Below, piece by piece: positions 23,137-34,202 of a DNA stretch of 64,000 nt. The stretch covers positions 17,478,501-17,542,500 of the forward strand of contig JAYKKT010000089.1 in NCBI GenBank assembly GCA_036023115.1, written 5' to 3'. The stretch comes from Brasenia schreberi (lineage: Eukaryota; Streptophyta; Magnoliopsida; Nymphaeales; Cabombaceae). The notes below the pieces were generated by a model. The model had not been told where the DNA came from, did no database searches, and saw nothing but the letters and a program-made list of their open reading frames with translations. A program made the position numbers and the translations under genes. How positions within the stretch are numbered: the stretch's first letter is position 1; each line of letters begins with the position of its first letter.

Positions 23137-24621
23137 GGGCCAAGAGGGGGGCGGGTTCTTCATTCAAAAAAATATCTTGGAGAGAGGCTGTCATATTGGG
23201 GTGAGTGCTAGCTAGGTGAGGAAAAATTCCATCAAGAGAGGGTCGTGTATTTCAAGAAGGGTTCAAGGAGAGGGAGCTAGGTGAGAGTTGTGGGAGATTG
23301 AAGGAAGAAAACTAGGCTAAGGCCAGATTCATTCTTGAATCCCCAACCCTTTGATTTCAAAATTCATGTAAGTGCAATCTCTTGCTAAATTTAAATCTCA
23401 TTTCCTTCCTTTCAATTCATTAAATGGGGTTGTATTAATGGAGTTTCATCTCCCCCAAGTTGTAATAATTAGAGTTGCTGCAAATTTCATTTCATGGATG
23501 AATCACCATTAACACACACTTGCACTCTAATTGTTTGATTCTGTTCCTACCCCAATATATGTTATAAACACTCTATACTTTTTAACCCCCTCTATGCTTA
23601 AGCTAATATGTGTATTTCCCTTCGTGTGAGTTTAATTTGAGATGTAGAGTTGCTGCAAATTTCATTTCATGGATGAATCACCATCCACACATACGTGCAT
23701 TCTAATTGTTTGATATTCTTCCCCAATATATGTTATAAACACTCTATACTTCCTACCCCCTCTATGCTTAAGCTAATATGTACATTTCATTCATGTAAGT
23801 TTTAATTTGAGACATAGAGTTGCTGTAGTTTCAATTTACATGAGTTTTAAATTCGGATGTAGAATGGGTGCAATTTACTTTCGTGTGAGTTTGCATTTGC
23901 ATGTATTCTCTACAAAACTGAAAATCCATTTTCTGCATCTGCATCCTTGATTGCTGCAATTTTAATTCCTTACTCCATGATCCAAATGAGTTGAAATTTT
24001 AGGAGCAACATCTAAACATAAAGGTTCCTAGAAATAAAATTTTCAAGAATTTTAGGACTATGGAACCCCATAATAAAATTGGGCAAAAATCAAATCAAAA
24101 TTTATTCACTGTCTGCACAATCGTTCTCTTTGTCATAGAGTCTGGGTTTTTATCCCATAACTCTGTCTACAGAGGTCCAAATCATTTGATTCTTGATACA
24201 TTGTAAAGCTCACATTCATAGATTTTCAACAACATCAAAATCATCAAAATCGAAATTCAGATAATTGAAATACAGGCTCATCTTTGAGCCTTTGTATTTT
24301 TGTGATAGAATAGTTCTAGGTTTGTGAGTCAGTCCTCTTCCTAGATTTAATTTGGACTCAATACATTTCCAAATTCAGATCTGTAAAAAGATGCAGGTTC
24401 TCCACGCTACAGACTTAGTCTGGTAAAACTTTGATGATTTTTGAAGACCTATAGTATGTCCAGATTCATTTTAGAAACAAGCCCTGAAAATATAATACTC
24501 TATTTTTTAGGACTTGTTCATTTCAAGTATTAAATCAAAGTACATAATCAAAATTCTTTCAAAGCACTTGTTGTTCATGTGAAATGGAGTTATACTTGTT
24601 TCAAAATTTAAGTTTCTAAGT

Positions 24622-24663
24622 ACTTAAACTGACCCTTGAGCATCGATTCAAGAAGGTTTAAGT
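24622..24663 (+). other. Covariant U5 stem-loop of element B
   Basis: ACTTAAAC (24622-24629) pairs with GTTTAAGT (24656-24663), and CTTGA pairs with TCAAG inside it. The other LTRs have CAGAC/GTCTG and CTTGC/GCAAG at the same positions, so both arms changed together. Confidence 0.7.
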
Positions 24664-24825
24664 GAAAAGAGTCCGCTTGCCTACAATCGCCAAAGGAGTC
24701 AAAAACTTTCAAAAACCTTTGCTAGTTTTGCAAACTAGCTAGCATGCTCGCACAAGCGTAGATAGGAAAAGTTTCACTTCAAGTTTTTTATAACTTCGGA
24801 GTAAAAATTTTCATGTCTACAGATT

Positions 24826-24843
24826 TGGAACGCCCGGTGGGAG
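24826..24843 (+). other. Primer-binding site of element B
   Basis: TGGAACGCCCGGTGGGAG starts four bases after the LTR end. It differs from the common primer site at two positions. Confidence 0.75.
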
Positions 24844-24952
24844 TCGGTCTTGAGAAACTTCATTTCAAACAATTAAACTTCAAGAAAACCTTAAAAAAAA
24901 ATGTGTTTTAACTTTGCTTATGCACGTGTAGGATTTTCAAAGCCTCTAAATC

Positions 24953-27792
24953 ATGTCAAGTTTAGATAATTCCCATGAAGTGTCAAGCCAGGCCTTGTGC
25001 TCATCAAGTCCATTTTCCAAAAGGTTTTCAACAACGAATTTCAAAAACAAGAAAGAGTCGCTCGAAGACTTGCGAAAGGAGTTCGAGGCAAGAATCGTCG
25101 CCCTTAGCCAAGAGGCCGAGGCGGTCGAGTCTTGCTCGTCTCATGGCAAGCAAGGAAGGGCTAAAAGAAAGACAAGCAAGTGTAAAAAGCCCAAGGAAAC
25201 CTCCATCGTAGAGGGGGATAAGGAATACGAGTCTTTCACATTGAAAGATCGAAAGGCCATCCAACAATTGTTAAGAGGCCAAACAAAAGAAAAGAGATCG
25301 TACGCACTATCCGACTTTCTCCCTTCCAATTATCAAATGGATAGTGACAACGACATACCGAATTTTCATTGGTGTAATGGAACGGGGGATCCTATATCCC
25401 ATCTCCAACTCTTTTCTCGCAGAGCATACAAGAAAAAGAAAGATTCCACCAAATGGATTTACTGGTTTCCCCTCTCCCTTAAGGGAACTACTTCAAAGTG
25501 GTTGGCATCGTATGACTTGAGCCAATTCGTGACTTTTGAAGAGTTCACGAATTGTTTCATGCAACGATTTTACCACAATGTGGAAGTAACACCGACTTTG
25601 AACACCCTTAGGGACTCTAAGCAAGCATCGAACGAAGATGCCCACGTATTCATCGTTCGATGGAGGTCCCTCCTTAGGCAAGTAAGAGAACCCATTTCTA
25701 AAGGATGCGCAGTAATGCTCATCCTTGAAAATTTCAAAACCGAATTGAAAGCACTTCTTTCCTTACACGAAATTTCAACCTTCCACAAACTGATCAAGAA
25801 AGCTTCCCTCTTCGAAGCAAACTTGAAAAAGGGGGTCTACGATGACTTGTGGAAAGAAATTTTTTTTCCAAAGGCACAATTTGAAAAACCTGGGACTTAC
25901 GGAACACCTACTGCGGACAATGGGGCAAAACCCCAAAAGATTACAAATGTTTGAGTAAAAACGAGCCCAGCCAGTACTTCTAAGAAATCTGAACCGAAGC
26001 ATGACAAAAAGGTTCAAAAATCTTTTGAAAAAAGAGAGTATACACCACTAGGACAACCTATCTCGAAAGTCCTCGACCTCTTCTTAGCTCAAGGCATGAT
26101 CACACTCAACAACATTCCCGAGGAGACACCCCCAAAAGGAAAGTTTTTGAATAAGTTTTGCAAGTATCATAGGCTCAAAGGCCATGATACAAATAAATGT
26201 TACACACTTTTAAATAAAATCAAGGATTTGATCGAGCAGGGCAAGCTCCATGTCACCGAGGAACCGGAGCCCGCCCAAGCCATCATCAAGGAACCCTTCC
26301 CCAACCATGCGAGTACCAGTGGGAAGGACAAGGAGGTACGTGATCTCTCAACTTACTCGTATGGTTTAGAGCATGCATATCATACGGACTTCACTACTTG
26401 TCACACACCACCTCTCGTAATAAAAAAAGCCAAACAAGTAGTGATCCGGGGAGCGCTTAGAGTCCCACCCCCAGCTAGAGCCTTTTTAGAGATTCGAGGT
26501 GCTCCGAAGCACTAAACCAAAGTCAACATAGGAACGAGCCATAGGGAGGGTGTGGGCGAGGTGACTAGGTTCAGAAGGATCTACCAACCCTCACACATAG
26601 CAAAAGATGCTAGCAAGCAAGTGGTCGTTGTCCCCAGTCCTTCAAAATCATTAATTCCCAAAGCATCTCATCTCATGGACAAAGGAAAAAACTTGTTAAC
26701 CCCTTATGATTTTGAAAATCATCTTTCTAAGATCCCCATAAACATGTTTATCCTAGAACTCATCCAAACTTCCCCTAGGCATAGACATGTCTTAGAGAAG
26801 ATCTTAGAAAGAGCCAAGGCTAACTCAACCATAACCTCTGAGTCCTTATCTTTCCTGGTCTCACCTATTTGTGCCAAGGCCCCCATCGTGTTTTCGAAAG
26901 ATGAATTACAACGACCCTATAGAACCCACAATCAAGCCTTGCATATAGAGGTGGTATTGAATCACCATTCTCTAGACAAGTGCTTGGTTGATGGGGGAGG
27001 AGGTCTCAACATCCTTCTGCTACACGTGGCCTTCCAACTAGAGTCACCCTAACCTCGTTGAGTCCAAGTTTCATCGTAATCACGGGGGTGTTCCATGTCT
27101 TAGACATAGAGTTACCTATGGAAGTAGGGGGCATAAGCCATACGGGGTGTTCCATGTCTTAGACATACACCCCCATTACAACTTACTCTTAGGAAGACCG
27201 TGGATACATAGCCTTTGGGCCGTGCTTTCCACTTTCCATAGGTGTGTCAAGATCCCCCGCGAGAGCCAAGTCGTGGTAATTCTAGGAGAAAACCATCCTC
27301 GACTTAAGGGAATTCAAAACTAACTTGTGAGTCAAACCTAGGAGAACCAACACCCTTGGTCGACCCACCAAAGCCCATCAACATCCTAGGACAACCTAAG
27401 TGTGTCGTGTACATCAAGGGGCAGCCCAAGGCTTGCCCAACCAAGATAATGTCGATCCTAAGAAAGACCAAGACTCAAGTAATACCTAAATCCCTAAGCA
27501 AAAAGGAGTACGAGCATGACATGGATGACACCAAGTTCCAAGGCCATCCGCTTTATAAAAGATTTTCAAAACTAAAGAAGCCTTGGAACATGATGTTAAA
27601 CATGGGATACATGTCTTATCAAGGCTTAGGAAACCAAAACCAGGGTCATCTAGAACCCATTGTGTCGAGTCCTAACCCAAATCGGTATGGGGTGGGCTAC
27701 ACTCCATCCATACCCCCTGAACCACCACCCACGACCACTTGGGTCAAGGGTGCCCTAGAACCTCCTAAAACCAAAACTTATGACTTAGACCT
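24953..27792 (+). pseudogene. Element B gag-pro, cut by LTR A1
   Basis: This runs from MSSLDNSHE in one main frame, with stops at 25952, 26513 and 27050. It has the N-terminal coiled coil (LRKEFEARIVALSQEAE), capsid-like core, knuckle CKYHRLKGHDTNKC, protease with LVDGGGGLNIL, then a rearranged protease segment (about 27080-27165) and the G-patch-like module NMGYMSYQGLGNQNQG. It stops at DLDL (27792), where LTR A1 is inserted; the next bases of B reappear at 55925-55933. An acceptor-like AG is at 24930-24931, 21 nt before the ATG. RT and integrase of B are not in the window. Confidence 0.9.
27086..27165 (+). repeat. Local duplication replacing part of B protease
   Basis: GGGGTGTTCCATGTCTTAGA occurs twice about 52 bp apart. 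The first copy sits where other elements encode the GYDGNASRPLG-like segment, so the downstream block was copied upstream in its place. Confidence 0.75.
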
Positions 27793-29031
27793 TGTAAACA
27801 CCCCGAAATCCCACGAATTTCTCAAATCCATCTGGTTTTGTAAAAGCAGCCCCAAAGGGCCATTTTGAGTCTGGAAACCCAGGAGCCTTCCAGACAACCC
27901 TGTACATATGTTTTGAACTTTATATTTTAAAAATATATAATATAACTTTTGAAAACCTTTTAAAACACGTTTTTGAAACCCCGAAGCAGCTTGGCCTAAT
28001 CCAGACAGGACCAAGAAAGGTAAGGAGAGCCCGGAACCGGAGCACATGTCAAGCCCGGCACAGCAACTCTCGTATCAAATCCACACCCCCAGGATCTCGA
28101 AAGTCCAAGACCCTGTTATCATCGAAACATTGTTTGAAGTCATCTCTGGAAGGCGAAAACAGAGATGGACGATCATGTTGGCGAAGACCCAACGCAGACG
28201 GAGCACTGATGCTGTCAGGCCCCACACAAACCGTTCGTTTCGAACAAAGCTCGAAGGAGTTAGAATTCAGTTTGGATCGGATCTGGACCATATATATCCA
28301 GATCCCAATCCAAACCCATGTATGGACTTAGATTTGAATTTGGATTCAAAAATCCAATCCAATATCCATATCCATGGCCCACATCACCTTCTCATAAATG
28401 GAGGTGGGGCCCACTTGAATTTCACGTGGGATTATGGGCATGAGAGAGAGTGGGGGAGGATAAGATCAAGTGTGTGTTGTAATTAAGCTTGACTTGTGTG
28501 TCAAGTTTGGGGTTAATCATGTGGGTTAGCCTAATTGAGTGGGTTTAAGCTTGTAATTAGCCAAAACCTAACCTAGGGCTGCACCAACATGATGTGGTTA
28601 AGGTCTATGGGCCATGCAAAGGGAGCTCCTTCACCTAAACCTAACCAAAAACACCTAATCCTATCCTTCTACCCTAATCCCGTCCTAATCTGAGCCTAAT
28701 CACCTAGCCTACTTCCCTAATCCCGGCCTAATCCCAACCTAATCACCTAACCCACTTCCCTAATCCTTCCCTAAACCTAGGTTAATTTCCCCAAACCTAG
28801 CCTAATCCTAGCCTAATCACCTAACCTACCTCACTAAACCTCACCCTAAAACCAACCCACCTAGCAAAACCCTAAACCTCTAAACCACCCCTAGCACACA
28901 ACCTACCCAAACCACTTGTATTTAAAATATCTGGCCCTACCCTTTCCAACCCACCTTATCACCACACCACCCTACCTAAACCACCTAACCACTACCCCAA
29001 AACCAGCCCTAACCGACCTAGCCCAACCCTA

Positions 29032-29037
29032 TATAAA
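29032..29037 (+). promoter_or_regulatory. TATA box of LTR A1
   Basis: TATAAA in the context CCCTATATAAACCCC lies between the CCTAA-rich tract and a C-rich leader, as in A0 and A2. Confidence 0.6.
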
Positions 29038-30172
29038 CCCCCCTTTGGGGGCGGGTTTTCCATCTAAAAAAAGAAGCCCCACCTTCCACCAGCCGGGTCC
29101 TCCACTCTCCAGCCCAGCCGACTCCAGCCTTGCTCCACTTGCCCCACAGCCCGCCACCACCTGCGCCACTACCTCCTAGCCGAGCACCACCACCACCACC
29201 ATACCGGCCGAATCCCATTCTGCGCATCCTAATCACCCAGCTGCTCCCCTTCCTTCTGCCACCACCTCTCTTCAATCACGGTTAGTACCCCATCCTTCAT
29301 CTTGCCTTCTCCACTCCCTCTCCACTCTCAACCACCTAACCCCTACCATATCACCCTAACACTAGCCATTCCACTTGCTGCCACCATTCCCACTCGGTCA
29401 GGCCCATAACCACCCTAACTACCCGCCACCACCTAGACACCTTAGCTCCATTCGGCCACCCTATCCGACTCCCTAAGACCTGCCCATATCACCCCACTAC
29501 ACCCACTACACCCACTACCACCTGACCCCATCTCCTAGCTAGTTCCCTTCCCTTACACCACTCCTAGCCACCCTAATAACCCGCCACCACCAAGAACCCT
29601 TAGTCGGCCACTTCACCCGACTGTCATCTTTTCCTTCGGCTAGCCATCCACCAGCCATATCTTTCCCCTAGCTAGTTCCCTTCACTTAGTACCATACTCC
29701 CTTAGTGACCCTACTTAGGCTCCTTTAGCCCAATACACCAAAACCAGCCCATCCTTAGCAGCCGGCCATCTTCAAGGCGCCTCTTCCGCGCACCAAGGAC
29801 ATCCGGCCAGCACCTCCCCTTGCTGTTCAACTTCGCGGAGCTCCCTTTTGCAGCCCAAGGCGAAGGCCAAGCCCACGCTCAAGCAAGGCATCTTCGGACC
29901 AGCTATTAGTAAGTGCCTAACTCGGTCCTTAGTTGTATACTTGCTTAAGATTCAATTCGATACGGGGTTGTAATAACGGAGCATAGTCTCCCCCCGCTTG
30001 TAATAACGTGGCTTGGCACACCCACACACGTGCACTCTCTTAGTTGTGCACGATTTTGAACACACACGGGCCTAATCAGCCCCTAATACATAAATATATA
30101 CATATACTTTAATTTTCGTAGGGTTTTGCTTAAGTTGGGTGTGTTGTCTTTCGATTCAAGCACTCACACACA

Positions 30173-30640
30173 TTGAGCCTTCGCTCTTATTTAAAAGACC
30201 CAAGTAAGGGCCGACCTATACTATTTGGGTTTTCATTTCATGTCGTGTGTGTAAGTCTTTCAATTCAAGCACTCACACACATTGAGCCTTCGCTCTTATT
30301 TGAAAGACCCAAGTAAGGGCCGACCTATACTATTTGGGTTTTCATTTCATGTCGTGTGTGTAAGTCTTTCAATTCAAGCACTCACACACATTGAGCCTTC
30401 ACTCTTATTTGAAAGACCCAAGTAAGGGCCGTGTTATAATATTTGGGTTTAATTTCATGTTGTGTGCGTAGTACTTACATTCAAGCACTCACACACATTG
30501 AGCTTTCGCTCTTATTCCCAAGACCTTAATCAAGGCCATACTGCAAGTTATATTTGGGTTTAATTTCATGTCGTGTGTGTAAGTCTTTCAATTCAAGCAC
30601 GCACCCACATTGAGCCTTCGCTCTTATTTGCAAGACCCGA
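30173..30640 (+). repeat. About 109-bp tandem repeats in LTR A1
   Basis: TTGAGC(C/T)TTC(G/A)CTCTTA recurs at 30173, 30282, 30391, 30498 and 30610, with spacings of 107 to 112 bp. It corresponds to the 110-bp repeats of LTR A0. Confidence 0.85.
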
Positions 30641-31746
30641 GTAAGGGCCCATATACATACTCTATATACATATCTCCCTTCGGCATTTACATTACAAGTC
30701 ATTTCCCTTCGGTTATTTCCCTTCGACATTGTCTTTACATTTCGGGTTTTCCCTTTGGAGTAGCGTGAGTTTGCATTGCATCTACGCCATACCACGAGGT
30801 AGGACGCATATTGCATCAAAGCAAGCCCCGCTCAAATTCGCCCATGTAGTGGAGTGTTCATAACACACAAACTAGGTGGCCCATAAAGGGATAAAAAGAA
30901 AGACTTAGGCATGTGCAAATCCACGTGATCTAAAATCTGCAATCGCATCTAAAAAACCCGAATTAAACACCTCGAACCGCTTCGTAGGCTTTCTACCCCA
31001 AAAACTCGATTTTTCAAAGCGTACAGACTGACCCTTGCGCATCGGTGCAAGAAGGTCTGCGACGACAAGAGCTCACTTGCTCACAGTCGCCACGATTAGA
31101 AGTTGTAAACACCCCAAAATCCAAATATTTTCCAAAACCAAGTGCCTGGTTCGAAAATCAGCTCAAAAAGCAAGTTTGGAGATTTCAAAAACTCAGGAAC
31201 TCAAACCCTTCAAAACTCTATTTGCCAACCCTGTTCGAAATATAAAAAATCTCAAAAGTAGACGAAAGTCCTATTTTTACAAAATACCAGACGAATAGAT
31301 GAAGCCTGGCTCAAAATAGTTGCAAAAGATTCAAAAAGCTCGAAGGTCAAGCCCAGCCCGATGAAAAGTGAATTTCAAAGACGAAAAAGGAGCCCAGGCC
31401 ACGAGTGTACTTCAAGACTGAAGCATCGAAGGCCAAGCTAAAAGCACATCTGAAATCATGAGCAATCCAAGTCAAAAAACAAAAGAAAGAGTTGAAACAG
31501 AGTCCAGAAAGACGAAAAGAAGCTCGGACGACAAAATTGGGAAAAACCTAGCATAAGACGGAATCTTGATGAACTCAGGACCCGCACGAAGCGCCCGACT
31601 TGAAATGCCAGGAAGGACTGAAGAAGAAAAAAATTTGGATCGAATCTGGATCCCGATACCCAGATCCAAGATCTATATCCAAACAAGGCTCGAATTGGAT
31701 CCAGATTTCAGAACCCAACAAAGGATCCATATCCAAATAAGAGGCC

Positions 31747-31754
31747 TATAAAAG
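31747..31754 (+). promoter_or_regulatory. TATA box of element C 5' LTR
   Basis: TATAAAAG is followed about 65 bp later by a GA microsatellite. The 3' LTR has the same box at 53468-53475. Transcription would start near 31780 and leave a leader of about 1.3 kb before the donor-like site. Confidence 0.65.
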
Positions 31755-32205
31755 GACGTGAGAGGGCTGGCCTTGGGGGGGAATTTTTCCAGCATTTCAC
31801 GCCTCTCCACTTGGGGAAAAGAGAGAGAGAGAGAGAGAGAGGAAGGTCAACAAAAGGGGCTGGCCTTCCCCTCTTGTTTCGTGAGATTGTGGGTGAAAGT
31901 TGTTTGTGGGCTGGGGTTTTGTAGATCACGGCTTGTACATGGCTGAAAGGAAATGAAATCTGGCGGCATTGGATGGCCCTTGCTTGGTGAGGATTGGCTG
32001 TGTGGGAACCAAGGATCAAACGGCTGAAATGTTGTCAAGGTAAGTCCCCTAGTTCCTGCCCAAAACCATATCTTTTCTCACCTCTCTAAACCACCTAGAC
32101 CACTAACGACAAGCCACAGCAAAGTCCAGCCAAGGAGCTGGCCGAACTTCACTAAAGGGGCTGACCTAGTTCTACCTCAGACCATCCTAACCTAGGACCA
32201 TACCC

Positions 32206-32806
32206 AGCTCGGCCATTGGCTGGCTGAGCTCACCTTAGATCTGTCCTAAAGAAAATCCTAACCTAAAAACCACTACCCAACTCATTTCCTAACCCAAAAA
32301 CCACTCCCAAAAACCTGGCAAAACCGAGTGTCAAAAACACTCGGTTCCCTCCTCTTGTCGAACCCATCCTCACCCATTTAGCTCGGTCCATAGTGGTTGA
32401 TCTTATCTTAGGTCTATCCCTAACCTTAAACCATTACCCAAGTTAGACCCTAACTAAAAAAAGAACCACTCTAAACCTACCCAGCTCGGCCACCCTTTTG
32501 GCCGAGCCATTCCCCTAGGATCTCACTCGAGATCAACCATCTAACATCAGCCAAAGCTCAGCCACCATTTGGCCGAGCTCTTTCCTTAGGATTCACCTTA
32601 GATCCTACCTAATCCTTCTCCAAAAAAACCTGCCCAGCTCGGCCACCCTTTGGCCGAGCATTACCCTAGAACTCACCTTAGGATCTCCCCTAAGATCATT
32701 CACTAATCCCCACCCAAGCTCGGCCATCAGTTGGCCGAGCATTCATAGTGTCTCACCTAAAATAATCCCGTAGACACCACCTAACTCGACCTTTAGTTGG
32801 TCGGGT
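32206..32806 (+). repeat. Array of six GCTCGGCC hairpins in C leader
   Basis: Inverted repeats of the type GCTCGGCC-n-GGCCGAGC lie at 32206-32230, 32484-32507, 32556-32578, 32637-32659, 32718-32740 and 32784-32806. Stems are 7-9 bp with short loops, and the last five are spaced about 65-80 bp apart. The last hairpin has GACC paired with GGTC in place of GGCC/GGCC, a compensating pair of changes. The 3' LTR repeats the array (about 53928-54528). Confidence 0.8.
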
Positions 32807-33058
32807 TTTTCCCTTAGGACCTTGGTCTAGCTTTTAACCAAAACAACCCGCCTAGACCTGACCTAGATCCATTAGTTCTCAACCTAGATCTGTCGTGTCT
32901 AAGTCCAGAAACCATAGCACCTTAGTGTGTCAACCTAGCCCAGGTCACGATCTAGGATCAACCTTCCACGCAGCTGGTCATTTTGCAGAGGAAGGTCCAT
33001 CCAACGGCTATATCCAAGGTCAAATTTCGCTGATAAAGGAAGTCCAAGCAAACGACGT

Positions 33059-33064
33059 GTAAGT
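33059..33064 (+). other. Donor-like GTAAGT of element C
   Basis: GTAAGTGC follows ACGACGT. It is in the same relative place as GTAAGT in the other LTRs, and the 3' LTR has it at 54779-54784. It could be the common donor for gag and pol acceptors. Confidence 0.55.
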
Positions 33065-33849
33065 GCTCGAACCTGATCTTTTACATTGATTCAAGTTTCA
33101 ATTAAATTCGATGCGGGGTTGTAATAATGGAGCGTGGTCTCCCCCCGAGATGTAATATTATGGTTTGAAACACGAATCACACACGTACACTCGAGCCTTT
33201 CCGCTCTTATCTGCACACCTTTTGCACACAAAACGGGCCTCAACAGCCCATAGGATATAGCTCTATTTATATACATTCAGCTGGGTTTTAAGGTTCAAGT
33301 CGTGTGAGTTGTCTTTCATTTTATACACTCAAAGCACTCACTCACATTGAGCCTTTCCGCTCTTACATATATATACGTATTTCCCTTTCAGCTGAATTTT
33401 TATGGTTCAAGTCGTGTGAGTTGCCCTTTCAATTTATACACTCAAAGCACTCACTCACATTGAGCCTTCTCGCTCTTAAGATATAGCTATATATATTTTC
33501 CCTTCCGCATCTAAGATATAGCCATATTTCCCTTTCTGCTATTTCCCTTCTGCTATGTCTTTAAATTCTGGGTTTTCCCTTCAAGTTGTGTGAGTTTGCA
33601 TTGCATATCCGCCACACTCGAGATAGGGAGCATACTTGCATCGAACCAGATTGATAAAATCGTATAGAACTTACCTTAAATCGAGCACTGGATGCACACG
33701 ACTACACACCAAAACTGGCTAAAACTCGAGAGACATAGGAGCGCATAGATCCCATGTGTAAAAGTTGCAAATTTGACAAAACCAATCAATAAAACACTTT
33801 CAAAGTTTTCAAAAGAGTCGTGTTTGTGTAAAATCAAGTTTTTCTAAAG

Positions 33850-33895
33850 CGTACAAACTGACCCTTGCGCGTCGGTGCAAGAAAGTCTGCGACGA
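33850..33895 (+). other. U5 two-tier stem-loop of element C
   Basis: The order is an outer arm CAAAC (CAGAC in the 3' LTR), CTTGC, a loop with GCGTCGGT, GCAAG, and an outer arm GTCTG. The pattern is shared by all LTRs of the window that retain this region, and arms covary in LTR I of element B. Confidence 0.65.
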
Positions 33896-33953
33896 AAAGA
33901 ACCCACTTGTCCACAATCGCTCTAAAAGTCAGATATTTTCAAAAAAACACTTT

Positions 33954-33983
33954 GCTAGTTTAAGAAAGCTAGCTGGCACGCCC
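33954..33983 (+). other. U5 hairpin plus primer-site-like decamer of element C
   Basis: GCTAGTTTAAGAAAGCTAGC (33954-33973) folds with one T-G wobble. TGGCACGCCC follows at 33974-33983, 91 nt before the identical start of the primer-binding site at 34065. The 3' LTR has the decamer at 55692-55701. Confidence 0.7.
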
Positions 33984-34064
33984 TTTTTAAAAGCGACGTA
34001 AGCACGAAAAGATTTGCTTCAGGCCTAAGAACCCGGAGACGAGGATTTTCCGTGTCTACAGATT

Positions 34065-34082
34065 TGGCACGCCCGGTGGGAC
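34065..34082 (+). other. Primer-binding site of element C
   Basis: TGGCACGCCCGGTGGGAC begins four bases after the 5' LTR ends in CTACA. Confidence 0.88.
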
Positions 34083-34177
34083 GTGGGTCTTTAGGAAAAA
34101 TCGATACAAAACAAACCAATCTCTAAAAAAATCATTTTTTTCAAAGTGTTTTAACTCTTTGTCTTCTTGCATTTCAT

Positions 34178-34179
34178 AG
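34178..34179 (+). other. Gag acceptor-like AG of element C
   Basis: A T-rich tract (CTCTTTGTCTTCTTGCATTT) runs into CATAG, 24 nt before the gag ATG at 34203. Confidence 0.45.
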
Positions 34180-34202
34180 TTGGATTTAAAAGCGTCGGAG
34201 TC

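Larger units (their letters stand above)
22430..24821 (+). mobile_element. Element B, 5' LTR (LTR I)
   Basis: This is a 2392-bp LTR in plus orientation from TGTAAACACCC to CATGTCTACA. It is inserted in G's gag in the opposite direction; the left target-duplication copy is CTTAT (22425-22429). It is the most divergent LTR of the window, yet keeps a TATA box (23129-23136), a donor-like GTAAGT (23368-23373), the GGGGTTGTATTAATGGAG motif, an inner repeat (GAGTTGCTGCAAATTTCATT at about 23472 and 23647), the U5 stem-loop (24622-24663) and the GCTAG hairpin (24721-24739). The decamer after the hairpin is not conserved here. Confidence 0.92.
27793..31103 (+). mobile_element. LTR A1 (family A), left part
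   Basis: This is a plus-strand family-A LTR starting TGTAAACACC at 27793. The left target-duplication copy is GACCT (27788-27792) in B's G-patch-like region and the right copy is at 55920-55924. It holds the GGAT/ATCC block (about 28250-28380), a CCTAA-rich tract (28560-29020) with a telo-box-like AAACCCTAAA (28867-28876), a TATA box (29032-29037), a donor-like GTAAGT (29909-29914), about 109-bp tandem repeats and the U5 stem-loop (about 31019-31065). It is cut at 31103 by element C and resumes at 55784. Without C it is about 3.45 kb. Confidence 0.93.
31104..34060 (+). mobile_element. Element C, 5' LTR
   Basis: This 2957-bp LTR runs from TGTAAACACCCC to CGTGTCTACA. It includes a GGAT/ATCC block (about 31630-31740), TATA box, a (GA)n run (about 31821-31841), the GCTCGGCC hairpin array (32206-32806), a donor-like GTAAGT (33059-33064), the GGGGTTGTAATAATGGAG motif (about 33115), GAGC/GCTC motifs, the U5 stem-loop (about 33850-33895) and the hairpin with decamer (33954-33983). 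Short reading frames inside are not considered genes. Confidence 0.95.

Noticed and set aside
28867..28876. A true internal telomere tract
   Set aside because: CCCTAAA units are never in a regular array; the tract is a degenerate part of the LTR.
31821..31841. (GA)n runs as separate satellite loci
   Set aside because: They are a fixed part of C and D LTRs just after the TATA box and are covered by the LTR entries; possible GAGA-factor sites, but nothing more is shown.
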